The notes under the pieces are model-generated. The model saw only the letters and a program-made list of their open reading frames with translations. It was not told where the DNA came from and did not search any database. The position numbers and the translations under genes are program-made. This document shows, piece by piece, positions 54,699 to 63,871 of a DNA stretch of 64,000 nucleotides (its first letter is position 1; each line of letters opens with the position of its first letter). This DNA is from Pseudoneobacillus rhizosphaerae (GTDB lineage Bacteria; Bacillota; Bacilli; Bacillales; Cytobacillaceae): NCBI RefSeq assembly GCF_917563885.1, contig NZ_CAKJTG010000002.1:186001-250000 (forward strand), read 5' to 3'.

Positions 54699-56486
54699 AT
54701 GAAATACGATTTAGTTCTCTTACATGCCCCAAGCGTCTATGACTTTCGTAAAAGTTCTATTTTAGCAGGACCCATTAGTGATGTTGTCCCTTCCTCTCCT
54801 GTGTTTGAAATGTATCCAATTGGGTTAACGAGTATTGCCGATTATCTCGAACGTTACGGCTTAAAGGTGAAAATCATTAATATTGCCAACCGGATGCTGC
54901 TTGATGAGAACTTTGATGTTGAAGCAAAGCTTCGCAAAATTAAAACAAAGGCATTTGGAATCGATTTACACTGGCTTCCACATGCTCATGGAAGTATCGA
55001 ACTGGCTAAAATCGTGAAAAGGCTCCATCCACAAACACCGATGATCTTTGGCGGACTATCAGCCACCTATTACCATGAAGAGCTAATGGACTATTCCTTT
55101 ATCGATTTTGTTGTCCGCGGTGATTCAACCGAAAAATTAATGCTAATGTTAATGAATGAGATTGAGGCCAACTCCAACTATTTCGAAGGTATTCCTAACT
55201 TAACGTGGAAAAGTGGAAATGTCGTAAAGGTAAATCCGATGACCTATGCCCCCAGTCATCTAGATGAGTTTGATATCCCTGGCTATCGTTATACGATTCG
55301 ATCTGTCTTTAAATATAAAAACTTCTTAGACCCACTTCCATACAAAGAGTGGATGCAATACCCCAATACTGCGATATTAACAGCGAGAGGTTGTACTCAG
55401 AAATGTTTAATCTGTGGTGGCTCGAAGGAAGCGTATCAGCAAAACTGTGGTCGCACGAGCCTTGCGCTACGTTCTCCTGCAAAACTTATTGAGGATATTG
55501 TGTTTATCTCTCGCTTTAGCCGGGCACCGATTTTCATCCTTCATGATATACGCCAAGGCGGAAAAAAATATGTGGATGAATTCTTTGAACGATTAAAAGC
55601 AATCCCACTAAAAAATGAACTCGTTTTTGAACTTTTCCAATATGCAGATGAAGAATTTTTCAAAAAAATTAATGAGGCAGTTCCGAAATATAGCCTTGAA
55701 TTAACATTGGAAACGCATGACGAAAAAATTAGACGCCACAACGGTAAATTCAATTGTACCAATCCAAAGGTCATCGAAACACTTCAGTTTGCCCTAAAAC
55801 ATGGAGTAGCCAAAATCGATTTATTTTTCATGATCGGAATTCCTGATCAAACGAAGCAAAGTGCCTTGGATAATATCAAATTTGTTGAAGAGATTCATAA
55901 CAGCTGTCAGCTCGATTCACGGTTAGCATATTTTGTCGCGCCACTTGCACCATTCTTAGATCCAGCAAGTGCCGCCTTTGAAAATCCTGAAAAATATGGG
56001 TATATCAAGCTTTGTCATACGCTCGAGGACCATCGAAAGGCCATCACCCAACCTTCGTGGAAGCATATGCTTAGCTATGAAACGACCTCGATGACAAGAG
56101 ATGATATCGTCGATGCAACCTATGAATCTGCTAAACTACTAAATGATTTTAAACTTCAATATCAGCTGATTGATAAAAAAGCCCACCAGGACATCGAATC
56201 GAAAATAGCAAGGTCACAAGCCTACATTACTCGAATTGATGAGCTTTTAGGGGATTCACCAGAGCTCCAAAAAGCCGACTTGGACAAATTAAAAAGTGAA
56301 TTTGATGCTTTAAACGAGTATAGTATTTGTGGCAAAAATGAGCTTAAATGGGAAGTGCAGAAGCATTATGCTGATTTTCTATCCTTAGCTATGGTAGGGC
56401 TAGAGCTGCTTGCGGAAGAGTATGCAACAAAAGTGAAGAAACAGCTTTATCCTTCCGCACGAAAACAAATAAATCTTGATGCCTAA
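54699..56486 (+). CDS. B12-binding domain/radical SAM protein (Ta0216-like family)
   Basis: 595-aa enzyme. N-terminal cobalamin-binding Rossmann domain (about 1-150, with IGLTSIADYLERYGLKV and FGGLSATYY), then a radical SAM domain with CTQKCLICGG (Cys232, Cys236, Cys239) that binds the 4Fe-4S cluster. The C-terminal part (about 440-595) is helical, containing a possible coiled coil. It resembles the TIGR04190 group of B12-binding radical SAM proteins, whose reaction is unknown. The B12-binding part lacks an obvious DxHxxG, as in many members. ATG 54699 follows AAAGGGTGG. The FNR box suggests anaerobic expression. It is monocistronic with its own terminator. Confidence 0.87.
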   Translation: MKYDLVLLHAPSVYDFRKSSILAGPISDVVPSSPVFEMYPIGLTSIADYLERYGLKVKIINIANRMLLDENFDVEAKLRKIKTKAFGIDLHWLPHAHGSIELAKIVKRLHPQTPMIFGGLSATYYHEELMDYSFIDFVVRGDSTEKLMLMLMNEIEANSNYFEGIPNLTWKSGNVVKVNPMTYAPSHLDEFDIPGYRYTIRSVFKYKNFLDPLPYKEWMQYPNTAILTARGCTQKCLICGGSKEAYQQNCGRTSLALRSPAKLIEDIVFISRFSRAPIFILHDIRQGGKKYVDEFFERLKAIPLKNELVFELFQYADEEFFKKINEAVPKYSLELTLETHDEKIRRHNGKFNCTNPKVIETLQFALKHGVAKIDLFFMIGIPDQTKQSALDNIKFVEEIHNSCQLDSRLAYFVAPLAPFLDPASAAFENPEKYGYIKLCHTLEDHRKAITQPSWKHMLSYETTSMTRDDIVDATYESAKLLNDFKLQYQLIDKKAHQDIESKIARSQAYITRIDELLGDSPELQKADLDKLKSEFDALNEYSICGKNELKWEVQKHYADFLSLAMVGLELLAEEYATKVKKQLYPSARKQINLDA

Positions 56487-56531
56487 TCGTTATCCTTTCT
56501 CCTATATTTCAGATGTGGGTATTTTTACAAA

Positions 56532-56565
56532 AAAGAGACTGAACATGCCAGTTCGGTCTCTTTAA
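56532..56565 (+). terminator. Intrinsic terminator after the radical SAM gene
   Basis: AAAGAGACTGAAC, 6-nt loop, GTTCGGTCTCTTT with one mismatch, followed by AATTTTC. Confidence 0.88.
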
Positions 56566-56680
56566 TTTTCGTATATCTAGGATAGTCAATGGAAAATTGT
56601 CTTAAATTATGTTATATATACAGTTATTGAATATTGTAATCGAAGGTTTGACGAAAGCTTTAAGAAAGAGGTTGAGAAAG

Positions 56681-58339
56681 TTGGAACATAATCCGAACCC
56701 AGCAAATTTTATAAGAAATATTGTAATTGATGATTTAAATACAGGAAAACGCGATAAAGTTATTACTCGTTTTCCGCCTGAGCCGAACGGATACTTACAT
56801 ATTGGACACGCTAAATCCATTGTTATTAACTTCGATTTAGCAGATGAATTTAAAGGAACAACGAATCTTCGTTTTGATGACACAAACCCTCTAAAGGAAG
56901 ACACCGAGTTTGTTGAAGCCATTAAAGAAGATGTGAAATGGCTTGGTTATGATTGGGACGGTCTATTTTTTGCTTCTGACTACTTTGAAGAAATGTACAG
57001 TCGTGCAGTTCTACTTATTAACAAAGGCTTAGCTTATGTAGATGATTTAAGCGCCGATGAAATTCGTGAATATCGCGGAACGTTAACGGAGCCAGGAAAG
57101 GAAAGCCCGTATCGTAACCGTTCCATTGAAGAAAATCTAGAGCTTTTTGAAAAAATGCGTAATGGTGACTATGAAAATGGTGAGAAGGTCTTACGTGCAA
57201 AAATTGATATGTCTTCACCAAATATCAACCTACGTGACCCAGTTATTTACCGCATCTCCCATACAACACACCATAATACGGGAGACAAATGGTGCATTTA
57301 TCCGATGTATGCCTTTGCCCATCCACTTGAGGATGCTATGGAAGACGTTACTCATTCCATCTGTACGATTGAATTTGAAGACCAACGTCCGTTTTACAAT
57401 TGGGTAGTGGAGCATTGTGAAATGAAGAGCCAACCACAACAAATCGAATTTGGACGCCTTGCCTTAACAAATACGGTTACAAGTAAGCGAAAGCTGAAGC
57501 AGTTAGTGGAAGAAGGCTTTGTTGATGGTTGGGATGATCCACGAATGCCTACTATTTCTGGATTAAGACGTAAAGGTTACACTGCAGATGCGATTAAATC
57601 ATTTGTTCGTGAGCTAGGAGTATCGAAAACAGCTGGAACCGTCGACACGCAAATGCTGGAGCATTTCATGCGTGAGGATTTAAAGCTAAAAGCTCCTCGT
57701 ACAATGGGTGTCATTGATCCGTTAAAAGTCGTTATTACCAACTATCCTGAAGGTCAAGTGGAGATGCTTGATGCCGAAATTAATCCTGAAGTTCCAGAAA
57801 TGGGGATTCGCCAAATTGCATTCTCTCGTGAAATTTACATCGAGCGTGATGATTTCATGGAAAATCCGCCAGCTAAATATCACCGATTATTCCCTGGGAA
57901 TGAAGTTCGTCTAAAGCATGCTTACTTTATTAAGTGTGAAGAAGTGATTAAGGATGCAGATGGTAAAGTGATTGAAATTCACTGTACGTATGATCCTGAA
58001 ACGAAGAGTGGAACAGGATTTACTGGTCGTAAGGTTAAGGGAACGATTCACTGGGTAGAGGCTACACAAGCGGTTCCAGCAGAGTTCCGTTTATTTGAGC
58101 CTTTAATTCTAGATGAGACGAATGAGGATGAGGAGGATAAAAGCTTTCTCGAAAAGGTTAATCCTCATTCTTTAGAGGTATTAAATGGGTTCGTAGAAAC
58201 GAATATGAAAGAGGTTCAACCTCAAGATAAGTTTCAGTTTTTCCGTCATGGTTATTTTAATGTGGATCCTAAGTTAACGTCTGCTGAAAAGATTGTTTTT
58301 AACCGAATTGTTTCTTTGAAGAGTTCGTTTAAGTTGTAG
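56681..58339 (+). CDS. glnS: Glutaminyl-tRNA synthetase
   Basis: 552-aa class I synthetase that charges tRNA-Gln directly with glutamine. [17 protein letters not shown] contains the HIGH motif (about 40-43), VTSKRKL is the KMSKS-type motif, and RFDDTNP and the C-terminal anticodon-binding beta barrels (from about 340) are present; length equals E. coli GlnRS (554). Start is TTG 56681, 8 nt after AAAGAGGT; an ATG 72 nt upstream has no site. Most Bacillaceae lack GlnRS and form Gln-tRNA by GatCAB transamidation, so the gene is an unusual and possibly transferred addition. No T-box leader is visible in the 120 bp upstream. Confidence 0.94.
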   Translation: MEHNPNPANFIRNIVIDDLNTGKRDKVITRFPPEPNGYLHIGHAKSIVINFDLADEFKGTTNLRFDDTNPLKEDTEFVEAIKEDVKWLGYDWDGLFFASDYFEEMYSRAVLLINKGLAYVDDLSADEIREYRGTLTEPGKESPYRNRSIEENLELFEKMRNGDYENGEKVLRAKIDMSSPNINLRDPVIYRISHTTHHNTGDKWCIYPMYAFAHPLEDAMEDVTHSICTIEFEDQRPFYNWVVEHCEMKSQPQQIEFGRLALTNTVTSKRKLKQLVEEGFVDGWDDPRMPTISGLRRKGYTADAIKSFVRELGVSKTAGTVDTQMLEHFMREDLKLKAPRTMGVIDPLKVVITNYPEGQVEMLDAEINPEVPEMGIRQIAFSREIYIERDDFMENPPAKYHRLFPGNEVRLKHAYFIKCEEVIKDADGKVIEIHCTYDPETKSGTGFTGRKVKGTIHWVEATQAVPAEFRLFEPLILDETNEDEEDKSFLEKVNPHSLEVLNGFVETNMKEVQPQDKFQFFRHGYFNVDPKLTSAEKIVFNRIVSLKSSFKL

Positions 58340-58368
58340 GCGTTTAAAAACACCTGCACAAGAATAGT

Positions 58369-58511
58369 GATTTTTGCCTCGTTTTGCACAAAAGGCATGA
58401 AATAAGGGGAGAAAGCGAGCTTTCTCCCCTTATTTCATGCCTTTTGTGCACCTTTCAGCTCTTGCTGAAAGGCGTTTGAAGCTATCGCTTCAAACGAACG
58501 AGTCAAAAATC
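58369..58511. repeat. 143-nt four-way-junction palindromic element downstream of glnS
   Basis: An outer stem (58369-58383 with 58497-58511, 15 bp, one C-T mismatch; GATTTTTGCCTCGTT against AACGAGTCAAAAATC) encloses three perfect hairpins. Hairpin 1 is 58385-58450 (32-bp arms, 2-nt loop), hairpin 2 is 58451-58472 (CCTTTCAGC stem, loop TCTT) and hairpin 3 is 58473-58496 (CGTTTGAAGC stem, loop TATC). They abut with no unpaired base except T58384. No T-run follows, so it is not an ordinary terminator. The gap 58512-58726 beyond it shows only the AraC ribosome site. Confidence 0.9.
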
Positions 58512-58726
58512 GAGAGTTGGAAAGGGATATTCTCCCCTATTTTTTAGGGAAGGGCAGTTGGGTGGGTAAGAGTAGAGGGTAAAAATCACTAAGTTCCAGT
58601 TTTGAAAGTGGTTAAAGGATTATGATACCTCTTTTTTTAGAAAAAGATTTAAAATATATTTAGCAAAAGATGTTAAGAACAGATGTACGTTTTTTGTTAT
58701 ATTGATGGTAGGGCAGGTGAACAAGA

Positions 58727-59620
58727 GTGGATTATGAGGTCTGTATTCAACGAACAGTTGATTATATTGAAGAGAATTTGCATCAACAAGTTACTCTATT
58801 GCAATTAGCAGAGATTGCTTGCTTTTCTCCTTTTCATTATCATCGTGTTTTTCAGACAATGGTTGGAGATTCTGTGATGAATTACGTGAGAAAAAGGCGG
58901 CTTACATCAGCAGCAGTACGTTTATTTTATACAGATGAAAAAGTAATTGATATTGCATTCGATGTTGGGTTTCAATACCAAGAATCATTTAATCGGGCAT
59001 TCAAAAATTTCTATGGAGTGACACCAAAGCAATATCGTGAAGCCAAAAGATTAACTGGACCATTGATCGGGAAAGCCTGCCTATTTATAAATCACTATAT
59101 TGGAGGTATTTGTATGGAACCAACATTAGTTACTAAACCTGCTTTTCACATTATTGGCTACGAACTTAGAACAAAAAATAAAGACGGGCAAAATAATATG
59201 GATATTCCTCAATTTTGGCAACAGTACATGCAAAAAAATTTAGGTTGTACTATTCCAGATCCTATAAATAAAAATCAGGAACTCGGTATATGTACTAATT
59301 TTGATCCTGAAACAGGTGAATTCGTTTATGTCATTGGAATGGAAGTAAAAGAGGGAACTCAAGCACATGAAGGAATGGTCTATATGAGTTTTCCAGAAAT
59401 GGAATATGTGGTATTCACGACACCTAAGTCCGATGAAAAGTCGTTCAGTTCAACTATTCAGTCAACTTGGAATAACATTTTTACAAATTGGTTCCCACAA
59501 TCAGGCTATGAACATGCGGGAACAGTAGAATTCGAACTGTATGATGAACGATGCCATGGCTCAGAGAACAAAGAAATGGACATCTATATTCCAGTGAATA
59601 AACAAACTGTTTTGGGATAA
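58727..59620 (+). CDS. AraC family regulator with GyrI-like effector domain
   Basis: 297-aa regulator. Two helix-turn-helix motifs in the first 110 residues (LLQLAEIACFSPFHYHRVFQ and VIDIAFDVGFQYQESFNRAF, then FYGVTPKQYR) form the AraC DNA-binding domain; residues about 130-295 form a GyrI/BmrR-like effector-binding domain. Such Rob-like proteins respond to drugs or lipophilic compounds. GTG start 7 nt after AGGTG. It is convergent with the MccF-like gene. Confidence 0.9.
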   Translation: MDYEVCIQRTVDYIEENLHQQVTLLQLAEIACFSPFHYHRVFQTMVGDSVMNYVRKRRLTSAAVRLFYTDEKVIDIAFDVGFQYQESFNRAFKNFYGVTPKQYREAKRLTGPLIGKACLFINHYIGGICMEPTLVTKPAFHIIGYELRTKNKDGQNNMDIPQFWQQYMQKNLGCTIPDPINKNQELGICTNFDPETGEFVYVIGMEVKEGTQAHEGMVYMSFPEMEYVVFTTPKSDEKSFSSTIQSTWNNIFTNWFPQSGYEHAGTVEFELYDERCHGSENKEMDIYIPVNKQTVLG

Positions 59621-59633
59621 AAAATAAAACATC

Positions 59634-59674
59634 GGACGATTCTTTTGCTTCATTTCGTAGAAGCAGAATCGTCC
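59634..59674. terminator. Terminator between AraC and MccF-like genes
   Basis: GGACGATTCT pairs with AGAATCGTCC, with a nested GCTTC/GAAGC stem. On the minus strand it is followed by GATGTTTTATTTT, ending the MccF-like gene; it may also stop the AraC transcript. Confidence 0.8.
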
Positions 59675-59681
59675 TATGCAC

Positions 59682-60695
59682 TTAAGTAAAGTATTGCTTT
59701 ACAACACCTTTACCCTTCACCACTTCCACTTCTGCAAAAGCCCCATTAATAAATGTAATTTGCGGTGGTATGTGACCGCAATCGATGTCATAGACAATTG
59801 GTATTTGAAGTTCATCTGAAAGATCTTGATAAACGTCCTCAATCGTGTAGTCCTCAACTGGGTGATTGGCTGGGCTGCGACCAAACATGATGCCTGAACA
59901 GTTTTCAAACCAACCAGCAAATTTCATTTGAGTTAAAGATCTTTTTAAATCAGCTGTGGACATTTCACAGTTCTCTAAATACCATAAAATCGGCTCATCA
60001 TGGAGGTGTTTTGTTCTAAAGCCTTCCACATCACCAAATGGTGTTCCAATCAAGTGTCTAATAATATCGATACATCCACCAAGTAATCTACCATGTAGCT
60101 TTACACTAGTATTTGAAATCGTTCTCCAGATGGTTTCCTCTGTTAAATGAAATACCATTGGCGATGGGTCGCTGTGGTTCCACTTTTTTTGATATTTTAC
60201 CGAGGAATTCTGAATAATAGAGCCCCCTGATTTTGTTGTTAAAACAGATTCCCACATGGCCGTCGTCTCATCGGAATAGTCGCCTCGTAAATCTACTAAA
60301 TTAGTCCCGTGAGCAGTAGCCATTCCGGTCATTAAGGTCGTAGCTAATAATAACCCACTTATATCTGAATAGCCTAATATCCATTTTTCTTTCATATTGC
60401 TAAAATCAACAAATTCTAGCATTTCAATTAAGAGTTCACCACCCCATGGCGGGATGATAAGATCGACGTTTTTGCTTCTCATCATTTCATTAAACTCTTC
60501 AGCCCGCTTTTTAGCTGGGGCAGATTTAGCTTTATTTTGCGTCCAAACTGTTTCTCCACAATGGATCTTAAATCCCTTTTCCTCCATACGCTTACATGCT
60601 TGTTTGAACATGTCATGTAATTCGATATTTACACCCGAGGAAGGGGCGGTTATGCCAATTGTTGCACCTTGAGCAAAACTTGGGTATTTTATCAT
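59682..60695 (-). CDS. S66 family LD-carboxypeptidase/MccF-like peptidase
   Basis: 337-aa serine peptidase. Nucleophile Ser110 in GYSDISG; the acidic and histidine members are likely in YLENCE and DCGHIPPQ. N-terminal GATIGITAPSSG is typical of the family. MccF members cleave the amide bond of microcin C-like toxins or aminoacyl adenylate analogues and give resistance; other members trim peptidoglycan. ATG follows GGGGAG. Start of a possible transcription unit separated from the upstream HAD gene by 26 bp. Confidence 0.88.
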   Translation of the reverse strand: MIKYPSFAQGATIGITAPSSGVNIELHDMFKQACKRMEEKGFKIHCGETVWTQNKAKSAPAKKRAEEFNEMMRSKNVDLIIPPWGGELLIEMLEFVDFSNMKEKWILGYSDISGLLLATTLMTGMATAHGTNLVDLRGDYSDETTAMWESVLTTKSGGSIIQNSSVKYQKKWNHSDPSPMVFHLTEETIWRTISNTSVKLHGRLLGGCIDIIRHLIGTPFGDVEGFRTKHLHDEPILWYLENCEMSTADLKRSLTQMKFAGWFENCSGIMFGRSPANHPVEDYTIEDVYQDLSDELQIPIVYDIDCGHIPPQITFINGAFAEVEVVKGKGVVKQYFT

Positions 60696-60721
60696 AATAC
60701 TCCCCTATCTCTATCTAAGTC

Positions 60722-61372
60722 TTAAATCTTAACACCGATTTTTAAAGACTCAATGAACTCTCTTACACTTGTAAAAATTGAATCCGGTTCTACACTAAAT
60801 TCCGATGAATGAAAGTCTGGTAGCCATTGAACTCCTACCGTATATACATTCGCTTGTTTTCCAGCTTGAATGTCTGCATCGCTATCACCGAGGAACATGG
60901 CATCTTCCTTTTCAATTCCTAAAAGACTTAAAGCCTTTATAACACCTTCCGGGTGAGGTTTGGGATCTATTACATCATCACCGGTAATAATTACATCAAA
61001 TAAGCCACCCATTTGTAATGCTTGTAGTGAGATGTCTAAACTTCTCGTTCCCTTACCCGTTACAATTCCTAACTTAATCCCTCTACTTTTTAAATACTCT
61101 AGTAATTCATCCATTTCAACATTTGGTTTTACTAATTCGTGATGATGCTCCGTATACGCTTTGTAATATAGCTCAATGGCTTGCTCTTTGTTGATATGGC
61201 TAAGATTTTCTCTAATTATCCCTGTCTCAGATGGCCCAAACATGGCCTTTATTTCGTCTGAAGAATAGTCTCTATCATCAAATTCTTTAAATACTTTTTT
61301 AAATGCATAAAAACAAATTGGCAGTGTATTAGCCAAGGTTCCATCGAAATCAAATATAATTGCTTTAATCAC
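60722..61372 (-). CDS. HAD-IA family hydrolase (PpaX/Gph-like phosphatase)
   Basis: 216-aa phosphatase. Motif I FDFDGTLANT, motif II IVTGKG, Lys in DPKPHPEGV (motif III) and GDSDADIQAG (motif IV), with an alpha-helical cap between about 15 and 80. Likely substrates are phosphoglycolate, pyrophosphate or similar. I start at GTG 61372, 7 nt after AAGGA, overlapping the previous stop by 4 bp; GTG 61378 is too close to the site. Confidence 0.87.
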   Translation of the reverse strand: MIKAIIFDFDGTLANTLPICFYAFKKVFKEFDDRDYSSDEIKAMFGPSETGIIRENLSHINKEQAIELYYKAYTEHHHELVKPNVEMDELLEYLKSRGIKLGIVTGKGTRSLDISLQALQMGGLFDVIITGDDVIDPKPHPEGVIKALSLLGIEKEDAMFLGDSDADIQAGKQANVYTVGVQWLPDFHSSEFSVEPDSIFTSVREFIESLKIGVKI

Positions 61373-61965
61373 AAACACATCCTTATGTTTTCACTCGTAA
61401 TATGATTTACTCGAACTTTATCCCAAACCGATTCCCAATTCTTCTTCTTTACCCGCTCTTGATAGACTTGCATGCGTTCTTCCGTTTCAAAAAAATATGG
61501 CGTTGGATTGACTATTAAATTGATCACATCATCAATTCCACTTGGTGACGTCAGAATTACCTGATTCATTCTATTTAGCTTCACTCCTAAAGCAGTGACA
61601 GTTTCGGGAAATTTCGAAATGGCATCGATTGAGGAAGTATAGGGAGGCAGGTTATTGATAAGATGCATCCTTGCTTGATTTTTCACAGACCATGGGATAT
61701 CAGGATGCTGGTTTCTTAATTTCCCCTCTAGCTCCTTTTCAACTGTTTCACTCGTATTAGATGGGTCGAAATAAACCACATCAACATCTGGCAAACTAGT
61801 TCTTTCGTCAAAACCATGCAATACATCCCAGATTTTTGTACGGACAAAGCCAGCGCACACCCACCAATCAGGTAAGTTTAAGGATTCTGCGGTTTTTATA
61901 ATTCCCATCATCCACTCATCACTCTGGATGAGTGAGATGATATCTTTTTCCGTTTTAATTAACAT
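61369..61965 (-). CDS. Nucleotidyltransferase family protein (DUF925-type)
   Basis: 198-aa protein of the NTP_transf_6 family. Residues WWVCAGFVRTKIWDVLHGF and LPDVDVVYFD carry the pattern G-F/G-x-R plus D-x-D expected for a Pol-beta-type nucleotidyltransferase; the C-terminal WxKVRVNHI block is typical. Substrate unknown. ATG follows AAAGGAG. Overlaps the HAD gene. Confidence 0.85.
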   Translation of the reverse strand: MLIKTEKDIISLIQSDEWMMGIIKTAESLNLPDWWVCAGFVRTKIWDVLHGFDERTSLPDVDVVYFDPSNTSETVEKELEGKLRNQHPDIPWSVKNQARMHLINNLPPYTSSIDAISKFPETVTALGVKLNRMNQVILTSPSGIDDVINLIVNPTPYFFETEERMQVYQERVKKKNWESVWDKVRVNHITSENIRMCL

Positions 61966-61977
61966 ACAGGCTCCTTT

Positions 61978-63363
61978 CTAAAGTAGTTCATTAATTTCCT
62001 TTAATGCTTTGGCGGTAATCGCATAGTTTAGCCAAATCGTGTTTACTGTTAGCTCATCCCCCGAGATCATTTCCACGATATCTAGATCCTTTAATTCAAT
62101 ATGAATCGGTTCCTGAATCCCATTCACTTTAATGTGAGACATTTTTTTAGCCATTTCAGGATTTAATGCGAAGGCAAAATCAACAGCGGTTGACCCTTCT
62201 GGTAGGCTTATGACATCCATCTTTGGCGTGTAGACGGTTATTTCTTTTTGAAAAAGTTCATAAGAGATAAGGTCATAAAATTCAATTGGATTATCGGTTA
62301 AGGTTTTCGCTGCTTGAATCGAATCCCCAAGAATCTTGCTGCTAATCCCCTTTAAGCTACTCACTCTAATATCATGAAAAATGCCTTCTATTGAAAGGGC
62401 CTCCAGTTCTACTGATTGAATATGAATGTTTACCTCAATTCCCTCTATTTCAACCATTGTTTTCAAATACTTGGAGAAGACATTTTTTTCAATGGCAATA
62501 TAGTCTTCAAATCCATTCTCTTTGACTGGAAACAGCTGATGAACCACACCCAACATCGAATAGCAATCCATTCTTCCGGTCGTTATAACCTTTATTGAGA
62601 AAATATCTGAAAATGGATGGCCCTCTTGCAATGAAGAATACACTTTATAGACCGGTTGTTGCTGCCAATAAACCTTACATGGAATCAAACTTTCCTTTTC
62701 AAGCATGTTCTTAAATTGATTGAACGCTGCCTGGAAAATCGGGAGGTAGTTTTCGATTCTCTTTTTTACACTGCCGTATGTTTTGGGATGAAGATAGTGA
62801 AAGCCCATTTCTTCGATTTCTTGCTGAATTTTAAATAGCCCCAACCTTTCGCATAATGGTGCAAAGAAGATTAATGTTTCGTTGGAGTATGGGATTCTTT
62901 TTTCTACCTTTTTAACTGCTAATGTCCGCATATTATGTAGGCGGTCGGCAATTTTCACAATAGCAACCCGTATATCTTTTTCCGAAGCAACGAGGAGTTT
63001 TTCAAAGTTAATTGCCTCGTATTCCTCTTTGTGAATGGAAGGGTTCTTCTTCATTTTCGTTAAGCCATCTACAATAAAAGCAACCTCTTCTCCAAAATTG
63101 TCGCTGATCTGTTGAAGTGTAATCTCTGTGTCTTCCACCACATCATGAAGCAATCCGGAAATGAGCGTGACAATATCAGCCTTATTATCTGCTAATATTT
63201 CGCAAACGGTGAGTGGGTGAGTGACGTAAGGTTCTCCTGACTTTCTTTTTTGTCCTTCGTGGGCTGCGATTGAAAAGTCTATCGCTTTCTTAAGTTGATT
63301 GACTTCGGTTGTTGATAAGAAGATTGTTTTTTTGAGTAAAGTCTCCTTTAAGTGGTTTATCAC
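61978..63363 (-). CDS. RelA/SpoT-like HD protein with degenerate synthetase region and TGS domain
   Basis: 461-aa protein, shorter than the usual 730-aa Rel. HD hydrolase domain at about 20-170 with His49, His73-Asp74 (HDVVEDT, Glu77, Asp78) and RLHNMRTL all intact. The middle region (about 220-330) aligns with the RelA/SpoT synthetase (FSDIFSIKVIT, CYSMLGVVHQLFPV, FEDYIAIEKN) but lacks the NGYQSLHT motif and other synthetic residues. A TGS domain follows (about 385-440). Predicted (p)ppGpp hydrolase or related alarmone hydrolase; synthetase probably inactive. GTG 63363 follows GGAGG. Overlaps the P-loop gene by 74 bp. Confidence 0.8.
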   Translation of the reverse strand: MINHLKETLLKKTIFLSTTEVNQLKKAIDFSIAAHEGQKRKSGEPYVTHPLTVCEILADNKADIVTLISGLLHDVVEDTEITLQQISDNFGEEVAFIVDGLTKMKKNPSIHKEEYEAINFEKLLVASEKDIRVAIVKIADRLHNMRTLAVKKVEKRIPYSNETLIFFAPLCERLGLFKIQQEIEEMGFHYLHPKTYGSVKKRIENYLPIFQAAFNQFKNMLEKESLIPCKVYWQQQPVYKVYSSLQEGHPFSDIFSIKVITTGRMDCYSMLGVVHQLFPVKENGFEDYIAIEKNVFSKYLKTMVEIEGIEVNIHIQSVELEALSIEGIFHDIRVSSLKGISSKILGDSIQAAKTLTDNPIEFYDLISYELFQKEITVYTPKMDVISLPEGSTAVDFAFALNPEMAKKMSHIKVNGIQEPIHIELKDLDIVEMISGDELTVNTIWLNYAITAKALKEINELL

Positions 63364-63871
63364 GACTATCACCTCCTATTCGATCGATTGCAGCTTCGCT
63401 ATTGTCTTTTAACACTATTAATTTGTTTGTGAAAGGCTGCAATAGATGAAGTATTTCTGGTTTGCTGACTTGTTCGAAATGAGCATTCCAAGTGAACATC
63501 TTTTTGAAAATAGTAAATGTCGGGCGATAGTTAGCCTTTTCGAGTTTTAATTTTTGAAAAATAAATCTCTTTATGATGCGGGTTTTTCTTTTAACAAAGG
63601 GGGTATCTAAAAAAATTATTAAGTCAGCCGCATGGAAGCTCGGAAGCACCCATTTATGGTGAACTCCTTCAATAATCCAGGAATCTGATTGAGTAATTTG
63701 ATTTAAGTAATGGTCACGTTCCTGATCACTTCTTCTACTATCACCAGTTTCAGTTCGTTGCCAAACGACGTTATCTAATTCGTAGTATGGGATGTCTAGC
63801 TTTGAAGATAGTGTTCTGGCTAAAGTTGTTTTGCCGCTACCAACCGAGCCAATAATATGGATTTTTTTCAT
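63290..63871 (-). CDS. P-loop small kinase-like protein (FlaR/adenylate kinase-related)
   Basis: 193-aa ATPase. Walker A GSVGSGKTT (about 8-16), then YYELDNVVW, WIIEGVHHKW and LIIFLDTPF, followed by an Arg-rich lid, the pattern of the DNA topology modulation (FlaR)-like kinase group. Substrate unknown. I start at ATG 63871 (GCGGTGA upstream); an ATG 84 nt upstream lacks a site. The end overlaps the RSH-like gene. Bases 63872-64000 show only AGGAGGGGGGAATATCCTCCT, a short hairpin. Confidence 0.82.
   Translation of the reverse strand: MKKIHIIGSVGSGKTTLARTLSSKLDIPYYELDNVVWQRTETGDSRRSDQERDHYLNQITQSDSWIIEGVHHKWVLPSFHAADLIIFLDTPFVKRKTRIIKRFIFQKLKLEKANYRPTFTIFKKMFTWNAHFEQVSKPEILHLLQPFTNKLIVLKDNSEAAIDRIGGDSRDKPLKGDFTQKNNLLINNRSQST

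Noticed and set aside
56487-56680. T-box leader before glnS
   Set aside because: No AGGGTGGNACCGCG-type antiterminator sequence is present in the region upstream of the gene.
58369-58511. tRNA or ordinary intrinsic terminator
   Set aside because: It has four stems, but hairpin 1 has 32 bp and there is no anticodon arm or T-loop consensus; no T-run follows the structure.
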